Shown: positions 36,601 to 49,289, counted from the first letter of the stretch. The stretch is DNA of 64,000 nt from Loxodes magnus (GCA_946699065.1 CAMPDV010001985.1:1-64000); one strand, 5' to 3'. Notes: generated by a model from the sequence alone, not told the origin. Program-made: numbers and translations.

Positions 36601-38740
36601 ATTATAGACCGATTTTACTTTTAAATCGTATAGTAAAAATCATAGATCTCTGATATTTGGACAAAATAAACTCAGACTTGAGTGAGTGTGACGATGAGTT
36701 ATAGTATGACTTCAACCAAGGTAAATCATGTTCATAGAAAATCTTCAATCTAAGAACTACAATGATTTAAGCAAATAATCAAGAAACAGTAGTAATATTT
36801 ATTGATATTAAAAAGTATTTAATTCAATAATAAGAGAAGATATATGAAAGATACTAAATTAAATTGAAGTACCTGAGTAAGAAATTCAGCTACTGAATTG
36901 TACAGGGATGAAGTTAATAAGCTTAAAATAATTTATTTAATATCAGAATAGTTTTAAACGGAGAAAGGAATTAAATTATGTGGCACCTGCTCTCCAAGGT
37001 TATTCAATATTCCAATAAACTTCTAAACTAACTAAGATAAAATAAAATAGGAATAATTATAAACAAAGAATATGCATAATATACAGAGGAAAGATATATG
37101 GAAGCACTAGTGTATGCAGATGATATTGTAATGAAGTTAAATTCAGGCCAATTACAAGAGATAATGCTACAACAGTGATCTTAATAATATAAAAATTGCA
37201 GATGTAGTTAATGTTAAGAAAATAAAGATAATATAAATTTTGCAAATAATATATGAAATGGCAAAAGAAAGAGTGAAAGAATTTTAAGGACACTGAGGTC
37301 AAGAAAGTATTTCTATTAAAAAAACCTACAGTTAAGATTAATGAAATATAGAAAGCGTAAGCATGAATTTTGGTCAAGCTAGCAATATAAAAGGCGTTAC
37401 TCCTTAAAATGCATTACAGATTTTAAATGCTCTCATTAACTAAATATTTAACCATGGAAGTGAATATAATTTATTGAAGAAATAATAGTAAATGACATAT
37501 TTAATAAATTAGAAGTTGCTTAATGTAAATCATTGAGAGCTTAAATAGACTTACCTTTCTGTGTGTAAAATGAATTGATAGAACATGAACTCTAATTAGT
37601 GAAACCGTAACATTACTTATGATAACGTATGATATTATTGAGAAAATCGCTACTCCTAAACGTAGTCTCATATTAGATAGATGAATGTGTCGGTTAGTAA
37701 AAAGTAACAATTTTTTTTGAAATTTATTCTAAAAATGTACTGAAAACTTTATAACTGAGTGATGAAATTATTACCAAAAAGCTGATGTGGAAGAAAATAG
37801 TATTATAAATAAAGGAGTAAATTAAGTTACATAATTGAGTAAAAGTCTTAGAACGAAAGGGAAACATGTGAGCCTATTTCAATTATTGCAACAAATGATT
37901 GGAAAGCTTCATTTAAGGACTGCCGAATTATCTTAGATATAATATACATAGAAAATAGGAAATATGTTATTTATTTTAGATTACGTACGAGTATAATGGT
38001 GCAGCGTAAACTTTAAAGAAAGGCATCCTGGTGAGAATGCGAATTGCAGATTAGGTTAGTAAGGGAAATAAGACACATAATATTTACGAAGATCATAACA
38101 GAAGTTTATGAAAAATGTTACTTTAATAAATTTACCTCAGAGATAGTTAAGGATTAAAATTTTAAAGAAATCTGGACCTAGTTGATATCGTGTGAAGAAG
38201 CTACAAATTTGAGTAATGAATATGGAATCTTTAGGAAAGTTTTCAAGAAAGCAAATAAACCAAATAATAAATTATCACAAAAAGGAATTTTAGAAATAAG
38301 AAGAAGAGGTTATTTAGACAAAACTTTACTTCAACTCAAAATAATAGGAAAATACTACAGAGCAGGTATCAATGAATGCACATGGTTACTCAGGGAACTA
38401 AGTAGAGAGAAAAAAATGCATTAAGAATAGTTGGAATATTTAGCAAAACAAAAATTGAATTAAATCTGAGGAAAATTAAATAAAGATTCACAAACAGTAA
38501 AGAAGCAGAAAGACAATAAAAAATTAAGTAAAAATGGAACTCGAGCAAAGAATTATTGCAAAAAGGCTTAATGCTAGATTTGAACTGGATAAGCAATAAT
38601 GGAATTAATGGAAGAATAACTGAAAATCAAGAAAAACCAAGAATGTACGTTTAAAAAAGAGACAATGTCAAACTTTACCTAAAGTTTAATAATAGACGCA
38701 TGGCAAACCTAATAATGGTAGAATCACATTAATTCAACAT
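33690..38740 (+). mobile_element. LINE 2: zinc knuckle ORF1, APE endonuclease, RT, broken
   Basis: A longer LINE relic. Its ORF1 part (to about 35100) contains KCSHKGHRTNQC at 34487-34522, a CCHC knuckle whose first Cys is changed to Tyr (TAT). The endonuclease part (35150-35760) reads EEKIDIMAIQE, KGVAFYRKDK, LINVYAPIT and ILGDFNKH (about 35528-35550). The RT part (36520-37200) reads LLHKKGRAEDPINYRPI, VVIFIDIKK, GTCSPRLFN and LVYADDIVMKL, with the YADD box intact at 37113-37124. Frameshifts separate these motifs. A conserved-looking C-terminal stretch (EEATNLSNEYGIFRKVFKK) lies at about 38190. Its 3' end abuts repeat unit C. Confidence 0.8.
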
Positions 38741-38885
38741 TATTATTATAAACAAACCTTTTGAAGATCTCTACTATCAATTTGAAATAATTAAAAATTT
38801 TAAATTTAATAATTTAATTTTTAATATTTTTATTTTTATTTCATTATAATTAGTTTCTATAAAATAAAGCAAGTTTTGTTTCCAA

Positions 38886-41059
38886 ATGGATATGTAACAG
38901 TGTCTTAACTGTAGAAATGCTTTCGATTAAGGTTAGTTTTAACCTAAATCACTTCCTTGCAACTGTTTTTTTGTTTCAAATGTCTGAGTGCCATATATCA
39001 GTTTACAAGAATGATCGTATGTAGGAATCACCACCAAAGCTTTATTATTAGTCCTTAGGATTTACAAAATTATATGGTTCAATAACCAATATAGCCTTAG
39101 TTGCCTCAACAGTAACAAGCATTGGACTAAATATGGTTAAATCAATAAGTTGATTGGTTATAGGAGTAATAGAATTAGAAATAAGAGCAGCTATAGTTTA
39201 TAAGAAATGTTATCAATGGGACTAGTAAGTAGTGGAATAATATCTGCTAGTAAGCATTTAAATGAATATTTAAGATCTTGATAGAAACATATTCCTAAAG
39301 AGTTAATAGAATTAAGAATTTACTGAATCGTCTATCGGAACTCAATATTTAATAATAGTAATAACGATAGCAGATAAATCAACAAAATCAGAATTGTAAG
39401 AATATTAATAGCAATTCACAGATATACTAAGAGAAATCAATGAGATGAAGGTAGAATCTGATATTAATTTGAATGATTAAAGTTTGCGATATAATATTTA
39501 ACAATATCTCTTAAATGCCTTCAATTTTCTGAGAGATCGTTCATAGGGTTAGCTATTTACCTTATAAAAAGCCAAGTAGTTAATAGAATCTTATTTCAGC
39601 CAATCAAATGCTATAAAAGATTTATGTTAAGGTCAATAATAAAATTTGTCCAATTATTGGATCTTCAAAAATAAGAAATATAAAAAAATTAATAGAATTA
39701 ATTCTTCTTTTAAGGTTAATGTTTTTTAAGACACTAAAAATTAGACAAGTAATAAAGTCATAAGTAACAAATTTAAAAAGAGATATTACAGTTAAATTAA
39801 ATAAAGAAGTTTCTAGTATTGTTTAAAGTAATTATTAAAAGCTACTTCAATATATTATATAACTTTAAATTAAGTTTAGATCTTGTAAACTGAATAACTT
39901 TAAGAGCAACCTAGCTTGAAAAAGCAAACCTTCATAAACTTTAATAACCTTACGTACAATTAGTTAAATCAAATCTTAAACCAACTACAATAACAATCTA
40001 ATATCGATATTTAAGCTTTGAAATAATCTCCTTTAAATCACTAAAGCTTAGCACTTTCAACATCAGTCTTATTATAATTATCTTTAGGATCTAAAACAAA
40101 TCTTGCTTATAAATTAAATCAAGTGTTAGAGCTATCAAAAAAATCATAAGAAGTATCGTAGGTATCATTAAATATGATAACGATACTAAACTACATGAAT
40201 TTGTAGTTTGCTTAACAAAATTTTGTTAACATGAAATTAGTTCAAGAAGATTTATCGGACATGACATTTATTAACTGTGACTTCACCAATTCAAGTTTCC
40301 ATCAATGTAATTTACGAAATACGAAGTTTACCATTTACATTAAGCAATACTAATCTTTCTAATATTAAAGCTGAGTATCCTCATATACTATATGGTCATA
40401 CTTAATGCATCAACTCAATCACATTTTCTCCTGATATTCAATTCATCATCGCTGGTTCATGGGATAAAACAATTAAGATTTGAAATTATTAAATATCTAC
40501 CCTTATCAAAACTCTGCAAGGTCACATTTCTATTGTTACCTTGATAATTATCTCTCCAGACTCTAATTATATTGTATCATCATCTGGTGATTCAACGGTT
40601 AAGATATGAAAGCTTTAAAGTTCTTTTGGGCATTCCCTATCTACTCCATGTGTTAAAACTTTAGCAGATCACCCATCTTCAGTTAGATCTGTAGTTATCT
40701 CATTAGACTCTAACTACATTGTATCAGCATCTCGAGACAAAACTATAAAGATCTGGTCTTTCTCAACTGGTTAGTGTGTATTAGCTCTTAGTGGTAATAG
40801 ATTTTCAATATGATAGGTAGCAATATGATAGGATTGAAGATGAATCTATTCTGGAGATGGTATTGGTGAATTGAGAAGATAAAATATCTAGAGGTTAATG
40901 TATTCTAATCTATCTGGTTAATAGGTAATTAATAATTAATAATTTTTATAATTAAGTAGCTGGATTGAAATGATTTGCATGGTGATTATGGATTGAGATT
41001 GAGAAATTGCCTAACTGATAATGTTTAGTGAGTTGAATAAGAAGAGAATTATGAGTTGA
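38886..41059 (+). pseudogene. RING / pentapeptide / WD40 gene, copy C, broken
   Basis: The ATG at 38886 and the first zinc-finger half (MDMQQCLNCRNAFDQGQF, LPCNC) match copies A and B, but the next Cys residues are lost (FFVSNV in place of VSCLNCL) and the frame changes. The pentapeptide start ATG at 40261 is out of frame with 38886. A further shift lies in the pentapeptide part near 40330. About four blades remain (SPDIQFIIAGSWDKTIKI, SPDSNYIVSSSGD, SLDSNYIVSASRD, and the degenerate last blade) against seven in A and B. Conserved TGA codons stand at the Trp positions. A TGA at 41057-41059 corresponds to the end of A and B. Confidence 0.8.
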
Positions 41060-41102
41060 GTTACTTATAAATTAATAAAATGAATAATATTAAAAATGGA
41101 AA

Positions 41103-41285
41103 TAATGATATACTACTATGTTATTATGTTACTATGCTATCATGCTACTATTTTATTATATTACTATTTTAAACTAATATTATACTAATGTACTACTATA
41201 CTAATATATGATATACTATTATACTACTATATGATATACTACTTTACTACTATATTACTTCATTACTATACTACTATATTGTAAT
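41103..41285. repeat. TACTACTATA microsatellite, unit C
   Basis: Tandem TACTA/TATTA-type short units at the position equivalent to the TATAAC tracts of units A and B, with a different unit sequence. Confidence 0.75.
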
Positions 41286-41935
41286 ATTGCTAAATTAATA
41301 AGTTAATATGTAGTTATGTTTATATAATAGTATTTATATTTCTTAATATTTACAACTTTTAATAATTATATGTGGGGATGCTTGATAATTATATTTTGGG
41401 ATAAAATTATATTTAAGGAAAAGGTAGTAAATAATAATAAAATTAAACATTAAAAAAATGGGTTAATTATTTAGGAATTTAGAAAGGACTATTAATTATG
41501 TAATTAAGTGATTAAGTAATTTAAAAGTAGTATAAGATTGCTAAAGAATAATCAATTCAACTTAGTTTCAGATATTGAGATAGTTTTTGCGACGAGATTA
41601 AGGAGATCATAAATAAATAGTGTAAAAATGATAGCAAAATAATTTAGAAAGCTATGAAACATTTATTAATTAAAAGAAAAGTAAAGAGTAAAGTATAAAA
41701 TAATTAATAAAGTTTTTAAATATTTTTAATTATAAAAGTTTCTGTTATAAAATTTTATTTTTTAAGATTTTAAATTTTAAATTATTTTAGATGTAAAAGC
41801 GTTTATAATTTTGTTTTTATTTTGCTTAATTATGTTTTATTTTTAATTAAAATTTTTTTTAATTACTTTACATATATTTAATTTAATTTAATTTTTATTA
41901 GAGTAAAAATTTTTGAAAATAAAAATTTGTTTTTT

Positions 41936-41990
41936 GCTCTGTGTTTTACACTATAAGACATTTTTCGAACGGACTAAATTTTTGTAAAAT
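41936..41990 (-). repeat. conserved 50-bp motif, unit C (third copy equivalent)
   Basis: Reverse complement of the motif: GTTTTACACTATAAGACATT followed by CGAACGGACTAAATTTTTG. It matches 13515 (A) and 58014 (B). Confidence 0.75.
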
Positions 41991-42180
41991 TATATGAAGA
42001 ATTTAAAATGGTCTAAAAAGGTTAAAAAAGTCTAATAGGTAATAGTAATAAAAATTTAAGAAAATAATTTATTTTTATGAAAGGAATTTTAATCATTTTT
42101 TTTGATTTTTTTTAAAGTTTATAAAAGGTTTGGAAAAAAGTTAGAATTTTTTATAAATAAATAATAAATAAGATTGATTA

Positions 42181-42214
42181 TAGAGCGCGTAACACCTCGT
42201 TGGTGCGCAGCTCT
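42181..42214. other. GC-rich hairpin element, copy 1
   Basis: AGAGC-GCG-TAA-CACC-TCGTT-GGTG-CGC-A-GCTCT folds into an imperfect hairpin (stems AGAGC/GCTCT, GCG/CGC, CACC/GGTG). I see no counterpart in units A or B, so it may be an insertion. A diverged copy is at 47518. Confidence 0.6.
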
Positions 42215-42514
42215 TTATAATAAAAATAATATTTTTATCTAAGTTTTAGCTAATTTTTATTAATTAGCAAATAAATAGAAAGTTTGTAAATGTCAAAGGA
42301 ATTTTTATCAGTGATTTTAAATATAGAACATTATATTAAAAGGAAATATTTAATTTATAAAAAATGCTTACAAGAAAAAATTAAAAATATTTAAATTCTA
42401 AAACATATTTATTTTTCGATATAAATAAGAATAGAGATAAATTTACAAAGTTTTAAAATTAAAAAATTTTAAAGAAGAAAAGTACGTAAAAATGGAAAAA
42501 TTTTAATTATGCTT

Positions 42515-42562
42515 TTACTCAGCGTTTTACACTACAAGACATTTTTTGGACAGACTATTTTT
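42515..42562 (-). repeat. conserved 50-bp motif, unit C (second copy equivalent)
   Basis: Reverse complement: CTCAGCGTTTTACACTACAA then GACATTTTTTGGACAGACT. Confidence 0.75.
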
Positions 42563-42761
42563 TTCAAAAAATTTCAAAATAATATTGTGTGTATAAATGC
42601 ATAAGAAATCAATTAAATAAAAATTTTTAAAGAATGAGTTGCTAAATTGAAGATAGACTTAATTTTGAAGGCATTTCTACAAAGAAAGGGCTGAGTTTTT
42701 AAAATTAAAAAAGAATTGTAAATGTAAAGATAGCCAAATCTATAAAATTTAAATTTTAATT

Positions 42762-42804
42762 CTTTCAGCATTTTTCACTACAGGATAAATTCGGACGGAC
42801 TAAA
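42762..42804 (-). repeat. conserved 50-bp motif, unit C (first copy equivalent)
   Basis: Reverse complement: CAGCATTTTTCACTACAGGA then TTCGGACGGACTAAAG. Confidence 0.7.
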
Positions 42805-45001
42805 GATTTTGGAAAATTTAAAGACTAATACTTTAAGATGAAATAATTTTTGTTGATGTTATTTCCACAGTAATTTGAATAAAGAAATTGATTAAGAGAA
42901 AGCATTTTAAAAATATTAAGATTAAATTTAATTTTTATAGAAGATTTTGAATATTTTTGGTTAATAAATGAAAAAAACGTTGAAGCATATTTTTTAAAAT
43001 TGATTAATATTATTAAATTGGATTTTAATAAAATAAGAAAGATATACGATTAATATTAAAAGAAAATTGAAGACCTTTGACTCTAAGAATTTTGAGTATT
43101 AAAATTTGATCTCTTGATGTTATACAATATGTTTAAATTATTTTTAACTAATATATTAAAAATAAGTTACCCTTTTTTATTAAATATAAATGATGATATA
43201 CCTTAAAATTTTAGAATAAATAAAATATTTAATACTTTATTTATGAATAAAGAGATACTAATTAAATATTTTATCTTGCACAAAAAATTTAGTTAAAAGG
43301 AGATTAAATAATTATAAGCAAAGTTAAATGTTAAGTAAAGGATTTAAAAATACTGTATTAAAGTATTAAGCTATTCATCAGCATCTAAAATTTTAACAAT
43401 CTTACATTTTTATAATAAAAAATAGATTCTTTTAAATATTTATAGCATGAGAAATTTAATAGATATTCAATTAATTCTTAGAATAAATATAAAATTTTAA
43501 GTTTGAATCTATTTTATAACTATTTTATATATCACAACTATTTATGTTTTATCAAGATTTTAACCTAAAAATAAAGCCTATACAATTAATTAATTTGTAA
43601 ATCTAATAATTAATTGTTTCTATTTAAACAATTAGTAAATTAATTTGAACTAAAATTTATTTTTTTATTATGCAAAATTAATGCTTCGAATTATCTATTT
43701 ATTACCATATCTGTCAATAAAATCCGATCATTTTGCAAATTTTTAAGTTATTCGAGATTCTGATCTATATATGAATTTTTAACACTAAGTTTTATTTTGA
43801 CTATGATTTAAAAAGGAAAAAAAGATTAATAATGACTTTTACTCTTTAAATATCAAATTACAAGATATAAAAACAAGAAATTATTAAATAGCAAATTGAA
43901 TAAACTCAAAAAGAAAAAGTAGACTAGGCATTATTGCTTAATCAAATTTCACCAGATTTTAACTAGTTTATATAAACTTTAAAATTCATTATTTATTCTT
44001 CAATCCCCTTAGTGTGTGCCAATTATCAATTTAGAACCAGTAGAACTTATGTAGATGGGTTCAAAACTTAACACTTGGCTAGCATATAAAATGTTCAAGA
44101 AATGTTTAAATAGGTATGATTTTTTCAATCCTAAAGTTTTAAATAAATGAGCCAAAATTTCCAGCTAATGAATGTAAATTGTTGAAAGTTAGAAAAAAAT
44201 GTTTCCAATAAGCATGTTACTTTCAGTAAAATGGCCTAAATTTTTTAATTTAAATAGAATTAATTTACAAAAACAAATCATTTACAGCGAATTGGAAATA
44301 AGTGATCTTTATAAATCCTCCTTCTACGAAAAATAAATAAATAAGTAGTTAAAAATGCCAATAATATGTCTTCAGATGATGATTACTTGAAATTAAAAGC
44401 TAATAAAAATATAGAGGATATAAATTTTATAAAATTGTAATGCTATTAAATAATATGCTTAGATTACTAACTATTCCAAATACTATAAAAAACTTAATAT
44501 CTTACCAAGATTTATAATTCATCATAAATTATTTATTAATTATCAATCTAAAGTTTTATTAATATTTCTAATGTAAATTTAAAATTGAAATCCTGCTAAG
44601 CGGATTTATGGATATATAAATGATTTAAACATTTTTTATTAGATTAAATGTAATTAATTAGTAATTTATCAACAACTCAGTAAACTTGAATATCCAACAG
44701 ATTATTGATCTACATAAAATGTTTTCCTTTAAAAAGAATAACTAAAAACTATTTTATTATTATAGATCAATATTTTACAATATTTGCAGATAATTACCTT
44801 TTATAACTTTTAATACTTAGAATTAAACTATATTTTTATTCAAAAACTTATATTTAAATCTATTCCTAACATTTCCCATTATTTATCACATTACAAAACC
44901 AATTTAATCAATCAATACAAATCTTACAACCAACTATTACAAACTTATTCAACCAATATTCCATTCCTACATTCTAAACATTAATACTAAAACCTATTCA
45001 A

Positions 45002-45424
45002 ATGGAAATTACCAAACTAATCAAAGGAGATAACCTTGGCTAGAAGAGAAAAAGCAAAAGTTAATAAAATCTTCATCATAGAATAAAAGGTATAAAATAA
45101 AAAGGTAACTAGGACATCATTTCACTAATTGAATAGGAAAATAGTTCCGTATATAGGTAATTTGATAAAATGAAGATATTTCTCAGCAAGCAGGATGATT
45201 TAATTTTATCCTATAAAATAAATAAGAGAACTGATGATGCATCTTGAACAACTGTTCTTATAAACGACATTTTTATGGATTACTAAAGAAATTAAGATTG
45301 ATATTGTATGTTATCAATTCAATGATTAGATAAAAATTTAAAGAACTTAGATAACAAAAAATTGAAAAAATGTATGAACTTAATTCTTCAAAAATAAAAA
45401 CAGAAATAGAAGAAAAAGAGGTGA
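45002..45424 (+). CDS. small unit ORF, 140 aa, unknown
   Basis: ATG 45002 to TGA 45422-45424, 141 codons, with TAA/TAG as Gln and three in-frame TGA (one in RTDDASW is conserved in copy A). The protein is basic at both ends (start MEITKLIKGDNLGQKRKSK; end QKQKQKQKKKR) with a central SLIEQEN...KxxLSKQDD block shared with unit A. No family is recognised. It lies about 3.9 kb downstream of the WD40 gene on the same strand, at the very end of the unit; nucleotide homology with A stops at about its stop codon. Conservation of several peptide blocks between two diverged copies supports coding. Confidence 0.55.
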
Positions 45425-45549
45425 TTATACGGTAAATCTTGATAATGCATAAAAAAGGATTAAATTGAGTTTATAGTCTTAGAGAAGAGTTTCACAGTTA
45501 ACTTTTATTTGCTCCTGCTCTCTCCTAAACTACAGAATGTCATAGGACT

Positions 45550-45915
45550 TCATTAGTCCGACATCTTTGTTTCCCCCAAAAATCCATTTGTTCTTCTGGT
45601 TTCTTCTCCAATTGTTATTCTAACCATTGATTCTTGAATTATATAATTTTTTCCATATTTATCCTGTCCTTGCTAGTCAAAAGTAGAATAGTTCTTCTAA
45701 TGTTTGTTGCTTATTATTTCTTTCAATTTCTGCTTTCTTTCAACATTTTTTCAGCAGTGATTCTTTTAGCATATGTAGCAACGGATTTTTCTAAGATAGA
45801 AATTTATCTTATTTGTATAGATATTGAGATTCAATTTAAATTGGAATACTTGATTACTAATCTAAAGCTTTTTAAACTACTACTTACTATTATTCTTACT
45901 TTTCTTACAGTTCAT
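45550..45915 (-). CDS. possible zinc-knuckle ORF, unknown
   Basis: A minus-strand frame from ATG 45915 to TGA 45550-45552 (121 aa). It is Lys/Asn-rich and contains RCYICQKNHCW (C-x2-C-x3-H-C), then a charged segment and a TIGEETRRTNGFLGETKM C-terminus. The frame is open a further 18 codons upstream. It faces the small unit ORF tail to tail. It may belong to a retroelement ORF1 or be an unrelated gene; the + strand reading of the same DNA is a hydrophobic shadow. Confidence 0.4.
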
Positions 45916-45974
45916 TTATTTGCTTTTAAAATTAAAAAAATTGGAATTAAAACACTCGAGGAACTTCTTTGAAT

Positions 45975-47020
45975 TATTTTTCAATCTCTTCCATTTTAAT
46001 TACTATTTATGATTAAATCTTATTAAAAAATCCTTTCATAGATGGAAATTATAGGTCTAGTTATTCAATCAGATTCTTGCATGTTTTCTAGTTTTTCTAT
46101 CTTTTATATTTGCTACTTTAATTATATTACATGCTAGTTATTCGTTATTCCATCGATTATATAAATCTGCCTTATATTATATTTATTATTGACTAAATGG
46201 AAGAGAGTAATAACTTTCTACATAAAAAATGGTTAAGAAATTAAATCCCAATAAAAAAAGGACACTACAGTTGAATGTGAATCTACAGAAATGATGATAA
46301 AAACTAGCAAAAATAATAAAATAAAGTTATAAATATTTTAAATTTAAATATTATAAAATATTAATTTGGACTATGAAATCATTTAGTTTTCAAAATAAGG
46401 ATAAAAATAAATTAATTATATAAAACTAAAACTATATATCCAATAAATTATAAAACTAATTCCTTAAATTAATAATTCAAAAGCATATTCTATTCCATTA
46501 TTTTAAAGAAGCTGCTTTAAATTTTTTACGAGAAAGATTATACTTTAAAAGAATTGAATGAATAAATGGGGCTAAGGTACAAGTCATATTATTGAAAAAA
46601 GTAATGTTGAAGAAAATGGAAAATAGTTGATTGAAAATTGAAAATTTTAATAATAAAAAATGCAATAATAATTATAACTAAGATTATAAGTATTACAAAT
46701 TAATCCCAATGCTACTAAATATTGAAACTATTTTATTTTATTTTATTTTTAAATAGTTTCTAATATAAAAAGCTAAAGATTAATTTCATTATGATAAATA
46801 AGAATTGCTTTTAATCTTAATTAAGTGAAATTAAAAGAAATAAATAAATTATAGTTAGAGATAATTTTAAAAAACTATTATTAGAAATAATTTAAAAATG
46901 TAAAAAGAATTATTAAATAAAAGGTCAGTTAAAACTTTTAAGTTTCTTATTTGCTTATTTTCTAATCAAGGTTTTAAAATTAAAAATAAAAGTAATATTT
47001 GATTTAATTAAAAAAAATGA
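45975..47020. other. AT-rich stretch, nothing recognised
   Basis: No motif or structured element was seen on either strand. Confidence 0.35.
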
Positions 47021-47029
47021 AAGTGAGAT

Positions 47030-47356
47030 TTGAAAATTATTGAATAAATTTCGCAAGAGATAAAAATTATCTATAATAAGCAGAATATTAAACTGAAAAA
47101 TTTCTAAATAGTTTTAGTTTAATTTACAAAATAAAATTTATTAGAAACATAATTGAGTATTTTAAATTTAAAAAGTGGCAATTTAAAAGAAAGTTTAAAT
47201 AAAGTAATAAATATTTTAAGTAATAAATCTAATCACAAAAGTAAGTCAATAAAATTAGAATGGAAAAAATCAAATGAAAATGGGAAGAACAATCTTAGAT
47301 CAAAAAGAAAAAGAGTAGTAAAAATTAAAAAGCTATATTTATTAAATAAAGAATAA
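47030..47356 (+). other. Lys-rich coding-like stretch, TPR-like
   Basis: Under UAR=Gln the frame reads KIIEQISQEIKIIYNKQN, then QLSILNLKSGNLKESLNKVI, which fits a TPR helix pair loosely, then a strongly basic tail ending KKLYLLNKE. There is no clear start codon. It could be a fragment of a TPR gene like the one at 49-50 kb. Confidence 0.3.
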
Positions 47357-47517
47357 ATCTTTTAATCTTTATTATAAGTTTAGTAAATATTTTCTTTTTT
47401 TTGCTTATTTGAATAAATTTTTCATTTACTTAGATACTAATATATGATATCTTGAATAAAGAAGGGAGATAGTATTAATTTAAAATTTAAGTTAATATTG
47501 GTAAAAAAATTTATATT

Positions 47518-47555
47518 ATAGAGCACATAGTACCGCAAAAGCATGCAACTATTTT
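47518..47555. other. hairpin element, diverged copy 2
   Basis: TTATAGAGCACATAGTACC...GCATGCAACTATTTT aligns without gaps to the element at 42178-42217. Most differences are transitions that weaken the stem. Confidence 0.45.
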
Positions 47556-47559
47556 AAAA

Positions 47560-49280
47560 GTTTTTTTTTATTTAAAAAACTTCTTCGATAAAATCCTCCC
47601 CATTTCAAGTATTCCCTTGAAAATCTTGTCTTTAACTTTAAATGTATATGGAGAATAAGTTTTATACATGATATTTATTCTAAACAGTCTGTTAATGGAT
47701 ATAAAGGGCATATCCTTTGTATGAGATGCTACACACAAGAATTTATTTAAGAAAACTATAATTAAAAGAAAAAATATAGTAAATAAACAAATAAAAAAAC
47801 TTTAGAAGAATTATGATTTTATTGGATGAAAGATAAATATTTTGTTTAGTCTGATAACTTTGTTTTATTGTATTGAAACTAAGATTTTAATGCATTCTTT
47901 CCAAATAGTAATAATCTTTTATTTAGTAAATTCCTGAGAAAAATGTTAATTTGTGAATATATTTCCGATTATTATTAATAAGTTAATAGTTAGCTAAGTA
48001 TATTTGGTCATAAGTTATTAATAAATAATAATTAATTTATTTAAATACTAAGTTAACTTTACATATGCTTTCATCTTTTTAATCATTTCTAGTTTCCATT
48101 TGAATAAATGATATGAGGCTTTCGAAGTAAAAAATGATAAATAAAGGAAGATATTTATTAAATAAGGTTAATTAGAATTTTGATATTATGTGAATTGTAT
48201 TTATTTATCTTGACTCATGTTGGTTTAAGAATCTAAAAAAAAGATGTTCAGGAATCATTTATTATATAGAATCTCTTCTAAACAAAAGCAGATCTTAAAT
48301 ATAATTTTATTACACAAACTAAAATTAGTTAGTTATATTTAATCTAAAGAAGGATTATTGAAGTATATATCTCTATAAATAATTTTAAGAAATTATAGCT
48401 TATAATCTTATAATAAATTAACTAATTAATTAGTTAATTTAAGATTACTCTAGAGATTCTGACTATAAAAGTAAAATAGTAGTGAGTTTTAGTAAAATTA
48501 AATATTTAATGACTACTTAATAAAGATAAAATAATTATAATTAAATTATATTAAAAATATATTTATTACTATATAAAAAAACTTCTAATAAAGGCTACAT
48601 TGCTATATACTCTATATTATTTACATTTATATATTAATAAAATTAATAAAATACTATAGTTTATTTATCAACTTTAAAATGTTTCTATGATTACTAAGAT
48701 ATAATTTCTTGTAATTATCAAAACAATTTTCTTTTCCATTGTTTCATTATTCATTTTATTATTTTTATAACTATTTGCTATTAAATCATCAATAAAATTT
48801 TATGTTAAATCTTCCTAAAGTTAGTTTATCTTTTATGCATAATTTACTTAAAAAAGTATTTTAGTTAAAAAAAATGCTTTTTTTTGTTTATAGTTTATTC
48901 TCAGAAATTTAGTTATAAAGTATTTAATTACCATAAGATTAGAAGGAAGATAATTAACTTTTTATAAGCTTAAGAGTTTCTTTTTAAAAATATATAAACT
49001 GATAAAGAATGTTTAGGGTTATTGTAGTTAAGCACTTATTTGAATGTAATAAATAATTTAGACTTACTATTAGTATTTTGATGTTTGAATATAAAGGTTA
49101 AATAAAAAGTAAGTAAGTTTTAGTAAAGGATTGAATAAGATATAGAAGTTCTAAATATTAGATTAATTAAATAAATAGCTGAAGTAGCACTATTTAAAGG
49201 AAATATCTATGATAAAGAAGATTTATACTTAGTTTGATTAAAAGATGTTCATAATTTTAGTTTTATGAAATTAATGATTT
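47560..49280. other. AT-rich stretch, nothing recognised
   Basis: No conserved motif was found. Confidence 0.35.
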
Positions 49281-49289
49281 ACGTTTCTT

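Larger units (their letters stand above)
41060..44990. other. AT-rich intergenic part of unit C
   Basis: No gene is recognised. It holds the microsatellite, the reverse-complement motif copies and the GC-rich hairpin element. The homologous part of A is 11.0-14.6 kb. Confidence 0.5.
38790..45424 (+). repeat. repeat unit C (inverted relative to A)
   Basis: Reverse-complement homology with 10075-17340: WD40 gene, microsatellite, three 50-bp motifs, the AAGTAGAACTTG-type landmark (here AGAACTTATGTAGATGGG at 44044) and the small ORF, in the same relative order. It is more diverged from A than B is. Unlike A and B it has no rDNA upstream; a LINE ends there instead. Confidence 0.85.

Noticed and set aside
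45634-45972. 112-codon hydrophobic + strand ORF
   Set aside because: The minus strand of the same DNA gives a more protein-like Lys-rich sequence with a C-x2-C-x3-H-C motif; the + frame looks like its T-rich shadow.
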